Source: Polyangium sp. 15x6
GTDB lineage: Bacteria > Myxococcota_A > Polyangia > Polyangiales > Polyangiaceae
Assembly (NCBI RefSeq): GCF_029960785.1
Contig: NZ_JASBQE010000070.1
Location: 1 to 64,000, forward strand
Length of the DNA stretch: 64,000 nt
Reading direction: 5' to 3'
Shown: positions 43,673 through 51,593 of the stretch, in pieces
Position numbering within the stretch: position 1 is the first letter of the stretch
How the letters are laid out: every line of letters starts with the position of its first letter
Position numbers and translations under genes: made by a program
The notes under the pieces: generated by a model
What the model saw: only the letters and a program-made list of their open reading frames with translations
What the model was told of the DNA's origin: nothing
Databases searched by the model: none

Positions 43673-45549
43673 CGCGGGGTCGCGGCGAGCTTCTCGGGCG
43701 GCGTTTTGTCGAGGAGCGCCTCGCGCAGGAAGGCGAGCAGGGCGCGTTTGTCGTCGGCGGACAAACCGAGCGGGCGCACGTCGGGGTCCTGGTTCGGGAC
43801 AGGGAGGCTGAAGCCTTTGCCGCCGCCCTTGTCGTAGAAATCGACGACCTCTTCGAGCGTGCGGAAGGCGCCGTGGTGGAAATAAGGCGCGGTGCGCGCG
43901 ACGTCGCGGGTCGTCGGGGTCTTGAAGGCGCCCTCGTCGGCCGGGCGTGAGGTGAACGCGCCGCGGCCTCGATCCGGATCGAGGGCGGTGCCGCCGGGTT
44001 TGTCGGGGACGCCGAGGACGGCGAAGATGGGAACCGCAAAATCGAGCGGGCGGGAGCCGCCGAAGAAAGGCGGGATGTGGCAGCGGGCGCAGCGTCCCTT
44101 GCCGGCGAAGACGTCGAGGCCGCGGCGATGCAAGGGCGAGAGCGCGGTCTCGTCGCCGCGGGCGAAGGCGTCGATCGGGGCGTCGCCGGGGACGAAGACC
44201 TCGGATTCAAAGGCGGCGAGGGCGCGGCCGACGTTGTCGGGAGTCACGCCCGGGGTGGGGAGCGTCTGGAAGAGGGCGCGGAGGTCCGCGGCGGATTCGA
44301 TGGCGGTGACGAGCTCGCCGGGCTCGAGGCCCATTTCGGCGCGCGCGTGGATGACGCCGAGGGCCTGGCGCTCGGGCGTGAGCGTGCGGCCGTCCCAGAG
44401 CTGCGCGGCGTGCAGCGGGGCGTAGAGCAGGGTCGGGGTATGGCGCAGCGTGACGGCCGGATCGAGCGAGGGCGGGCGAGGGAGGCCGTCCGCGAAGCCT
44501 TTCTCGGGGACGTGGCAGGTGGCGCAGGAGCGAGCGTTGTTCTTGGACAAACGTTTGTCGAAGAAGAGTTTGCGGCCGAGCGCGACCCAGGGAGCTTCGT
44601 CGCCGCCGGTGCTGCGCGGGCGGCTGCGCGGGGCGGGGAGGGTGAGGGCCGAGACGGGCTCGTCGGCGTCGGTCTTCGCGACCGGGAAACGGGCACGATA
44701 AGGCAATCGGACCGTCGCGCCGGCGGCGGCGACGAGGCGGCGGAGGGCGACGCCGAGGCGGCCCGTGGCGAGGGCGAAGCCCGCGCGGTCGTCGAGGTCG
44801 TCCGCGGTCTTCGCGGCGTCGAGGCGGGCGCGGAGGGGCCGGGTGGCTTCTTTGACGGAATCGAGGGCGGCCGGGGTCTGGGCAGTGCCGGGCGTCGCGA
44901 GGGCCGCCGCGGCGGATTCGATGAAATCGAGGGTGCCGCGGAGATCGGCGAGGACGGCGGCGGAGCCTTCGGGGACGCCCTGCATCGATTCGAGCGCGAG
45001 GGCGCCGAGGTCGTACGCGGCGAGCGAGAGGGCATGCGCGACGATGCCAGGCGCGGGCGGAATGCGGCGCGCCTCGTTCTGGAAGAGGCGCAAGGCGCGT
45101 TCGAGCGTGCGCATTTCGGTGCGCGCGGCGGCGGCGTCGCCGTGGACGAGGGCGGCGTCGAGGCGGAGGAGCGCGCCGCCGCCTTCGTCGACGGAGCGCG
45201 GGGGGCCGAAGACGACCTCGCCGCCGAGGCTCTCCGGTCTGCGCCAGAGTGGCGCGCCCGCGGCGAGGGCGCGGCGAAGGTCGAGGTAATGCGAATCGGA
45301 GTCGCCGCGGCCCTGGGGCATGGCGGCCGCGAGCGCCTCGAGGGCGCCGAGGCCGCGGCGGGCGGGCTCTTCCACGATTCGCGAGAGCGGGGATATCGGA
45401 GATTCGGGGAGGACGGCACCCGCGTCTTGAGGCGCGCCCGCGTCCGCGGGGGCGGGGGCCTCCGGCTCGTCCGGGCAGCCCGCGAGGAAGAGGGCCGCGA
45501 GGACGAGCGCGGAGAGGCGTTCAGGGCTCGTAAAGCGCCTTGCAAGCAT
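43669..45549 (-). CDS. Diheme cytochrome c peroxidase-family lipoprotein
   Basis: A 626-residue lipoprotein (FLAG-C). The N-terminal 300 residues are helical, resembling imelysin-like or fungal lignin-peroxidase-like helper regions, but not assigned. The C-terminal 300 residues are MauG/CcpA-like with two heme motifs: CATCH at 342-346 and CARCH at 487-491. WDGR, RHTP and the late YFHHGAF motif also fit the family. Members reduce hydrogen peroxide or modify proteins using two c-type hemes. Its start lies 28 bases inside the end of the phosphoesterase gene, indicating coupled translation. Confidence 0.88.
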   Translation of the reverse strand: MLARRFTSPERLSALVLAALFLAGCPDEPEAPAPADAGAPQDAGAVLPESPISPLSRIVEEPARRGLGALEALAAAMPQGRGDSDSHYLDLRRALAAGAPLWRRPESLGGEVVFGPPRSVDEGGGALLRLDAALVHGDAAAARTEMRTLERALRLFQNEARRIPPAPGIVAHALSLAAYDLGALALESMQGVPEGSAAVLADLRGTLDFIESAAAALATPGTAQTPAALDSVKEATRPLRARLDAAKTADDLDDRAGFALATGRLGVALRRLVAAAGATVRLPYRARFPVAKTDADEPVSALTLPAPRSRPRSTGGDEAPWVALGRKLFFDKRLSKNNARSCATCHVPEKGFADGLPRPPSLDPAVTLRHTPTLLYAPLHAAQLWDGRTLTPERQALGVIHARAEMGLEPGELVTAIESAADLRALFQTLPTPGVTPDNVGRALAAFESEVFVPGDAPIDAFARGDETALSPLHRRGLDVFAGKGRCARCHIPPFFGGSRPLDFAVPIFAVLGVPDKPGGTALDPDRGRGAFTSRPADEGAFKTPTTRDVARTAPYFHHGAFRTLEEVVDFYDKGGGKGFSLPVPNQDPDVRPLGLSADDKRALLAFLREALLDKTPPEKLAATPR

Positions 45550-46951
45550 CGAGCTTGGCCTGGTCGACCGTGGGCATCGCGAACGTCGGGGGCTCGGCAT
45601 GCGGGGGGTTTTCGAAGTCGAACATTTCCCACGGCGCCTCGGCGTTCGCATCCCGATTCGTGAGCGCCGGCATCTGGAAGCGGGCCTCGATGAAGCGGAC
45701 GATCGAGGTGTGATCGTACGTCCGGTGACCGACGAAATGCTTCTTCGCGTAGGGAGAGACGACGAGGAGCGGGACGCGGACGCCGAGCTGGTCGAATTTC
45801 GCGTCGGTGTCGCCTTGCTTCAACGCGGGCGCGATGTCGTCGGGCGGGCAGGCGGACGGGGGCGGGACGTGGTCGTAGAGGCCGCCGTGCTCGTCGTACG
45901 TGACGAAGAGCGCGGAGCGCTCCCAGGCCGAGCTCTTCGCGAGGGCTTCGATGACGCCGGCGGTGAATTGCTCGCCGAGCATGGCGATCGCGGGCGGATG
46001 CTCGTCGTTCTGCGCGTAGCCCTCGCGCGCGATGCCCGGGTCGACGAAGACGACCTGGGGCAAGGTGCCGTTTTCGAGGTCCTGGAAGTAATTCTCGATC
46101 GGCGCGAAATGTCCGTGTTCGTCGTTGTTGTACTGGACGTACTTGTCGACGAAGATCGCGACGCCGGGGGTGGTGGAGACGTAGACGCGCCAGGAGACCT
46201 GCCGCATCTCGAGGTAATCGAAGAGGGTCTTGTCGACCTCGACGAACTCGTTGTGGACGGCGCCGAAGGAGGTCGCCGCGTAGAGGTACATGCGGTTCGG
46301 CCACGTGGGGCCGGGGATCGAGGAATGGTAGTGGTCCGCGATGGCGAACTCGTTCGCGAGCCAGTAATAAAACGGCAGATCGTCCTGGGTGTAGTAGCCG
46401 AGGGCGCGGCGGCCGCTCAGCATCTCCTCGGGGGCGCCGGGGCTCGGCAGCTCGTGCCAGCCGTCGTTGGTCTTGAAAAACCCGTCCATCTGGCCGCCGT
46501 TGATCTGCTCGTGCGTGCCGGTCCATTCGTGGTTCGTGTCCACGAAGCAGAACTGGTTGTCGCGGAACGGGGCGACGGCGGTGCCGGTCTGGTCGAGGTT
46601 CGTGAAGCTCTCGGGCGCGACCTCGACATCGTCCTGGCCGTACTCGGGCAGCTTCTGGAAGTAATGGTCGAAGGAGCGATTCTCCATCATGACGACCACG
46701 ATGTGGTCGACGGGAATCTCGGCGCCGTAGGGGCGCGACGCCCCTTGCGTCTCCGCGGGGAGCATGCCCTCCGTGTACCCGCACGAGGTCCGCTTCGCGG
46801 CGGCCTCGTCGTCGCTCGGCGGGACGACGTCGCGGTTCCATTCCGCGGGGCCAGGGAGCGGGGGCGTGGTCTGCGGGTCCTCGTCGGAGGTGCAGCCGAC
46901 GAGGGCGAGGGTCGGGAGCAAAGCGAGGAGCAGAGAGCTAGCGCGGCGCAT
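45521..46951 (-). CDS. Phospholipase C/phosphoesterase-family lipoprotein
   Basis: A 476-residue lipoprotein (LVG-C20) of the Phosphoesterase (PF04185) family, which includes bacterial phospholipases C and acid phosphatases. The N-terminal catalytic signature ENRSFDHYF is at 90-98. Further motifs: THEQINGGQMDGF, DDLPFYYWLANEFAI, a SSIPGPTWPNR loop, VTYDEHGGLYDHVPPP, and YDHTSIVRFIE. It would act outside the cytoplasm on phosphate esters or phospholipids. It is probably the first gene of a two-gene unit with the diheme peroxidase. Confidence 0.93.
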   Translation of the reverse strand: MRRASSLLLALLPTLALVGCTSDEDPQTTPPLPGPAEWNRDVVPPSDDEAAAKRTSCGYTEGMLPAETQGASRPYGAEIPVDHIVVVMMENRSFDHYFQKLPEYGQDDVEVAPESFTNLDQTGTAVAPFRDNQFCFVDTNHEWTGTHEQINGGQMDGFFKTNDGWHELPSPGAPEEMLSGRRALGYYTQDDLPFYYWLANEFAIADHYHSSIPGPTWPNRMYLYAATSFGAVHNEFVEVDKTLFDYLEMRQVSWRVYVSTTPGVAIFVDKYVQYNNDEHGHFAPIENYFQDLENGTLPQVVFVDPGIAREGYAQNDEHPPAIAMLGEQFTAGVIEALAKSSAWERSALFVTYDEHGGLYDHVPPPSACPPDDIAPALKQGDTDAKFDQLGVRVPLLVVSPYAKKHFVGHRTYDHTSIVRFIEARFQMPALTNRDANAEAPWEMFDFENPPHAEPPTFAMPTVDQAKLDACKALYEP

Positions 46952-46997
46952 CGGCTTCCATCATCGCGCGCGAGCCCGGTGGCTGGCTACGAGAAAA

Positions 46998-49367
46998 TCA
47001 GGGGGCAGGCGGGGGGAGCGCCGCCGGGGGCTCCTTGGGCGTCACGGACTTGTCGGGTGCAGGCTTGTCAGCCGCGGGCTTGTTGGCCGCAGGCTTGTCG
47101 GCCGCGGGCTTGTTGGCCGCAGGCTTGTCGGCCGCGGGCTTGTTGGCCGCAGGCTTGTCGGGGGCGGGCGCCGGGGTTTCGTTGCGGAACGTCGCGGGTT
47201 TGGTCGGCCCCTCGTCGGCCGCGGGCTTGTCGTCCGGCTTGGACTCGTCGGGCTCCTCGGCCGCCGCGGGTTTGTCCTCGACGGGCTGCGCGACGGCGAC
47301 GGCCTCGGCCTTGTCGTCCGGGGTCTCCTTGGCGGGAGGCGGCGCGGCCTTGGGCGGGCTCGGCTGCGCGACGTACACGACGATCTTGTCGCCCGGCGCG
47401 AGGGCGCTCGTGCGCGATCGGTGGTTGATGCGTTCGAGCATGCCGAGGCTGAGATTGTATCGCTTCGACAAACCGCGCCAGGTGTCACCCTCGGCGGCGG
47501 CGATCTCCAGGCGCTTGCGGCCCTTGAGGTTCTCGAAATGGGTGAAGAACTCGGTGGAGCCGACGGGCAGGACGCGGGCCTCGGCGTCCTCGAGGACGAG
47601 CGCATTCGTGAGGGCGCGCTCGCGCGGGACGAAGACCTGCAAGGTCATTCCGTCGTGAAGGGTGGCCGAGGGGTCGAGCGTGTTCCAGCGGGAGAGCTCG
47701 GCGGCGGAGACCGAGAGCGCGGAGGCGACCTCGCGGACGGTGTCGCCGGCGACGACACGATAAAAGATGCGGCGGCGATCGGGGTAGGCGTAGGTCTCCG
47801 CAGGGACGACGATGATGGGTTTTTCGCCGCGGGCGCCGGAGAAGACGCTGGCGACGGTGGGTTTGTCGGGGCCGCCCTCGGGGACGAGGAGGACGGTGCC
47901 GGGGCGGACTTGCTCGCCGGAGCGGAGGCCGTTCAGGGAGAGGAGGGTGCTCTTCGTGGTGCCGCGGAGGGCGGCGATGTCCTCGATCGATTCGCCCCAG
48001 CGGACGAGGTGACGCTCGAGTTTGTCCTCGCGCTCGAGGAGCTTGGCGACGGTCTTGGCGGCGCGGGCGCCGGTGCCGGGCGGGACGCGGACGACGAAGG
48101 AGGCGCCCTCCTTGGCGTCGGGGCCGAGCGGCGGGGTGCGGCCGACGGGGAGCTGGGGATTCAGGTCTTCGACGGCGTCGAGATCGACGCCGGCCGCCGC
48201 AGCGACGGTGCGGAGCGCGACGCCGTGGCCGACCGCGAGTTTGTCGAAGGTGACCGCAGGCTCGGGCTCGACGCCGTCGCAGCCGAAGACGGCGCAATTC
48301 TTGGCGACGATCGCCATGGAGACGATCTTCGGGACGTACAGCGCCGTTTCGAGCGGGAGGCCGGCTTCGAGGCGGCTGAGCTCCCAGAAATCGTTCGTGT
48401 TGTATTTGCGAATGGAGGCGAGGAGGCCGCCATACCCCATGTTGTAGGCGGCGAAGGCGAGCTCCCAGGTTCCGAAGCGGCGGTGGAGGTCGGAGAGGTA
48501 ACGCGCGGCAGCGAGCGTGGAGCGCTCGGGGTCGAGGCGCTCGTCGATCCAGCGGTCGACGGTGAGGCCATAGATGCGGGCGCCCTCGGGCATGAATTGC
48601 CAGAGGCCGGCGGCGCCGACGGGGGAATGAATGGTCGGATCGAACCCGCTCTCGACGAGCGCGAGCCAGACGACGTCCTCGGGCAAACCCTGTTCACGAA
48701 GGACGCGGCGAATGGCCGCGCCGTAACGGCCGCTCTTCTTGACCCACGAGGCGACCATGGCGCGGCCGCGAGGGTTGTTCTTGTAAAACTCGAGGTAGCG
48801 GAGGACGCGAGCATCCCAGCGGACGGGGATGTCGGGGAGGTCGAGCTTTTTGATGAAGGAGAGGTCGGTCGGCGCCGGGGGCTTGAGCGGAGCCGGGAGT
48901 GGTGCCGACGGGGGAACGCCGGTGGCGAGGAGGACGGGGCCGCCACGATCGAGGGTGGGTAGGTCGTCCGAGGGCCAGGGAGCACCGGCATTCGGCGCGG
49001 GGGAGAAGAGGGCGAGGTCGAGCTCACGGAGGGCGCGGAGCTCGGCAGATTCGTCGACGCCACGATGCTGCGTCGGGGGCAAACCCGCGATGGCGCGGCG
49101 GGCATTCTCGTCGGGCTCGCCGGGCTCGCCGGGCTTGCGCGTGGCGGGTTTTTTGCCGGTGGGCTTCTTCGCGGCGGGCTTCTGCGCAGGCTTGGCGGCC
49201 TGGGTTTTGGGCTTGCCGGCGGGCTTCGGGGCCGCAGGCTTCGGGGCCGCGGGCTTCACGCCGGTAGGCGCGGGCTTGGGCTGGGCGAAGCCCGGCAGAG
49301 AAACGAGCGCGCCGGCGAGGAGCCAGCCGGCCGTGACGAACGCGCGTGCGGCCTTTCGAAAGCGCAT
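46998..49367 (-). CDS. MltD-like lytic transglycosylase with LysM repeats
   Basis: A 789-residue exported peptidoglycan enzyme. The signal peptide ends near GFAQP, followed by a Pro/Lys/Ala linker to about 85. The SLT domain has the catalytic Glu239 (ALVESGFDP), GLWQFMP, and the AAYNMGYGG motif. Three LysM-like modules follow, with HLVRWGESIEDIAALRG, YRVVAGDTVREVASAL and AAEGDTWRGLSKRYNL. The C-terminus is a long Lys/Pro/Ala tail with perfect 10-residue repeats. It would cleave glycan strands during growth or division. The unusual tail may bind wall or membrane (inference). Confidence 0.93.
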   Translation of the reverse strand: MRFRKAARAFVTAGWLLAGALVSLPGFAQPKPAPTGVKPAAPKPAAPKPAGKPKTQAAKPAQKPAAKKPTGKKPATRKPGEPGEPDENARRAIAGLPPTQHRGVDESAELRALRELDLALFSPAPNAGAPWPSDDLPTLDRGGPVLLATGVPPSAPLPAPLKPPAPTDLSFIKKLDLPDIPVRWDARVLRYLEFYKNNPRGRAMVASWVKKSGRYGAAIRRVLREQGLPEDVVWLALVESGFDPTIHSPVGAAGLWQFMPEGARIYGLTVDRWIDERLDPERSTLAAARYLSDLHRRFGTWELAFAAYNMGYGGLLASIRKYNTNDFWELSRLEAGLPLETALYVPKIVSMAIVAKNCAVFGCDGVEPEPAVTFDKLAVGHGVALRTVAAAAGVDLDAVEDLNPQLPVGRTPPLGPDAKEGASFVVRVPPGTGARAAKTVAKLLEREDKLERHLVRWGESIEDIAALRGTTKSTLLSLNGLRSGEQVRPGTVLLVPEGGPDKPTVASVFSGARGEKPIIVVPAETYAYPDRRRIFYRVVAGDTVREVASALSVSAAELSRWNTLDPSATLHDGMTLQVFVPRERALTNALVLEDAEARVLPVGSTEFFTHFENLKGRKRLEIAAAEGDTWRGLSKRYNLSLGMLERINHRSRTSALAPGDKIVVYVAQPSPPKAAPPPAKETPDDKAEAVAVAQPVEDKPAAAEEPDESKPDDKPAADEGPTKPATFRNETPAPAPDKPAANKPAADKPAANKPAADKPAANKPAADKPAPDKSVTPKEPPAALPPPAP
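47071..47160 (-). repeat. Three perfect 30-bp repeats in the transglycosylase tail
   Basis: Copies at 47071-47100, 47101-47130 and 47131-47160 are identical. Each codes a ten-residue DKPAANKPAA-type unit in frame. Exact identity at third positions suggests recent duplication rather than purifying selection alone. Confidence 0.9.
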
Positions 49368-49543
49368 GACCCGAAGGCGGGTGTCTCATGGTGGGGACGC
49401 GGGGTCAACTTTCGCGCGGGGGCGAGGGGTTGCTTCGGTTGCGCGCCAGACGAGGAAGCACCGGCCGTCCCGGAAGAGCCCGCAAGCGCCGCGGAAGGCG
49501 CCGGAAAAAGAGCACCAAAAAGGCGCGTTCGCGGCGTTCCTGA
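49368..49543. other. Intergenic spacer after the chemosensory operon
   Basis: This 176-base spacer separates the cheB stop and the transglycosylase start, both on the minus strand. On the minus strand it contains two T-tracts (TTTTT) near GCGCC and GGCGC arms shortly after the cheB stop, a possible weak terminator. I saw no gene or clear promoter. Confidence 0.35.
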
Positions 49544-50656
49544 TCAGGAGAGCTGCGCGACCCAATCCACGATTTGGGGGAGCCCCATCACCTCGTTCAC
49601 CACGCCGGCCTTCACCGCGGCGCGTGGCATGCCGTAGACGACCGCGGTCTCCTCGCTTTCGGCGATGATCGTGCCGCCGCCGGCCCGGATCGCGCGGGCG
49701 CCGGCGACGCCGTCGTCGCCCATGCCCGTGAGAATGACGCCGTAGGCCCGCGAGCCGACAGGCGCGAGGCTGCGCAGGAGGCGGTCGGCGCTCGGGATGT
49801 AGCGGTCGTGCTGCGAAGGTGGACCGACGCGGAGGCGGATCTCGTTCCAGCCCATGCCGCTCGGGCTCTGCGAGATGACCGCCTCCATGCACATCTTGCC
49901 CGGGCAGATGAAGGCCCTGCGCGCCGTGACGAGGTCGCCGTCGACGGCCTCGCTCACGCGGATCGAGCTTTTCCTGTCGAGGCGCTCGGCGAAGGTGCGG
50001 GTGAACTTCTCCGGCATGTGCTGGGCGATGAGGATCGCGCCGGGGAACTTCTCGGGGACGCGGCTCAAGATCTCGAGCAGCGCCGTCGGTCCGCCCGTCG
50101 AGGAGCCGATGCCGACGATGAAGCGCGCCGCGATGTTGGCGACGGAGCGCGCGCTCGGCTGGTCGGGCTGCGCCGTGGAGAGGACGGGCGGCGTGGCCGT
50201 GGAGCGCGGGAGCGGCGGGATGGCGCTGTTGCGTTGGCTCACGGCCGCGAGCGGGCGCAGGTAACGGACGAGGAGGACCTTCTGGAGGATCTCACGGCGG
50301 AGCGCGGCGTCGGGCGCGAGCCTCTGGCTGGGTTTGGCGACGAAGTCGACGGCGCCGAGCTCCAGGGCCTTGAAGACGTTTTCCTTCTGGCTGTAGCTCG
50401 ACACGACGATCACGGGCGTCGGCTGCCGCACCATGAGGATGCGGAGGAAGGTAAAACCGTCCATCTTCGGCATTTCGAGGTCGAGCGTGATGACGTCGGG
50501 CTTGAGGCTCAAGGCGAGGCGCAGCGCTTCCTCGCCGTCGCCCGCCTTGCCGACGACCTCGACCTCGTCGCTGCCGGTCAGGATGTCCGCGATGTTCCTT
50601 CGGTTGTAGGCGGAGTCGTCGACGACGAGTACCCGCAGCGGACCGGTCTTCACCAC
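49544..50656 (-). CDS. cheB: Protein-glutamate methylesterase CheB
   Basis: A 370-residue response regulator that removes methyl groups from (and can deamidate) receptor glutamates, opposing CheR. Receiver: Asp13-Asp14 and phosphorylated Asp59 (ITLDLEMPKMDG), and a KPS lysine. A linker leads to the catalytic domain with the Ser-His-Asp triad: GSSTGGP, AQHMPEKFT and GMGDDGVAG. The start is GTG 50656, supported by GAGGT six bases upstream, within the intergenic end of cheR. It is the last gene of the operon. Confidence 0.95.
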   Translation of the reverse strand: MVKTGPLRVLVVDDSAYNRRNIADILTGSDEVEVVGKAGDGEEALRLALSLKPDVITLDLEMPKMDGFTFLRILMVRQPTPVIVVSSYSQKENVFKALELGAVDFVAKPSQRLAPDAALRREILQKVLLVRYLRPLAAVSQRNSAIPPLPRSTATPPVLSTAQPDQPSARSVANIAARFIVGIGSSTGGPTALLEILSRVPEKFPGAILIAQHMPEKFTRTFAERLDRKSSIRVSEAVDGDLVTARRAFICPGKMCMEAVISQSPSGMGWNEIRLRVGPPSQHDRYIPSADRLLRSLAPVGSRAYGVILTGMGDDGVAGARAIRAGGGTIIAESEETAVVYGMPRAAVKAGVVNEVMGLPQIVDWVAQLS

Positions 50657-50690
50657 CGTTTCACCTCTGCTGCATCCTTTGCCGAAGTGC

Positions 50691-51593
50691 TCATGGCTTC
50701 CCCGATCCGTGCGCTCCGCCCTCCAGACCCTGCGGGGCAAACCGCGAGGTCGTGATGGGCTTTCGATAGACGAGGTCGTCTCGCAAATGCACGAGCTCGA
50801 ACGCGGTCGAGACGTTGAGGAGCGACTCCGAGTGGCCGAGGAGCAAGAACCCGCCCGGCAGGAGTCGATCGTAGAACATGTCGATCACGCGGCGCCGCGA
50901 GGCGTCGTCGAAATAGATGAGAACGTTGCGGCAGAAAATGATGTCGACCCGACCCACGACCGAGGCCCGGACCGGATCGAGCAGGTTCAAATGGCCGAAA
51001 TGGCACCACGCCCGGAGGTCGTCCTGCACGTGCATGCCGTCGGGCTTCTCGATGAAATACTTTCGTTTGAGGTCAAGCGGAATCGCCCGGAACGAGGAGG
51101 AGCCATACACGCCGCGGCGCGCGTGGGCCACGCAGCGGCGCGAGATGTCGCTGCCGAAGATGCGGAGGTCGCGGCGCCCGGACAAACCGGCCTCCTTGGC
51201 GGTGATGGCGATGGAGTAGACCTCCTCGCCCGTGGAGCAGCCCGCGCTCCAGATGGAGAGGCTCTCGCGGGAGAGCGGCGGGCGGCGGAGCATCGGGAAG
51301 AGCTCGGTGCGCAGCGCCGTGAGCTGGTAGTCCTCGCGGTAGAAATAGGTCTCGTTGATCGTGACGAGGTCGAGCGCTTCGTCGAGCTCCGCCCGGCCCC
51401 GGTCCGGCGAGCGGAGGAGCTGGTAGTACTCGCCGAACGAGTGCAGCCCATGCACGCTGAGGCGCTCGCGCAAGCGCCGCTCGATCACGGGGCGCTGCTC
51501 GGGGCTGAGCGAGATGCCGCAATGCTGGTTGATGAGATCCCGCAAGAGGCGGAACTCGTCCGGCGCAAGGCGGATCTCATCCGGGAAGCGCAT
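50691..51593 (-). CDS. cheR: Chemoreceptor methyltransferase CheR
   Basis: A 300-residue S-adenosylmethionine-dependent methyltransferase that methylates glutamates of chemoreceptors. Seen: N-terminal helical domain (LLRDLINQHCGISL), NETYFYRE, the SAM site SAGCSTGEEVYS, GSDISRR, and FCRNVLIYFDD. The ATG overlaps the HEAT-repeat stop by one base (TGATG), which decides the start. The C-terminus is a short Gly-rich tail without TPRs. All catalytic motifs are present, although no receptor is encoded nearby. Confidence 0.95.
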   Translation of the reverse strand: MRFPDEIRLAPDEFRLLRDLINQHCGISLSPEQRPVIERRLRERLSVHGLHSFGEYYQLLRSPDRGRAELDEALDLVTINETYFYREDYQLTALRTELFPMLRRPPLSRESLSIWSAGCSTGEEVYSIAITAKEAGLSGRRDLRIFGSDISRRCVAHARRGVYGSSSFRAIPLDLKRKYFIEKPDGMHVQDDLRAWCHFGHLNLLDPVRASVVGRVDIIFCRNVLIYFDDASRRRVIDMFYDRLLPGGFLLLGHSESLLNVSTAFELVHLRDDLVYRKPITTSRFAPQGLEGGAHGSGKP

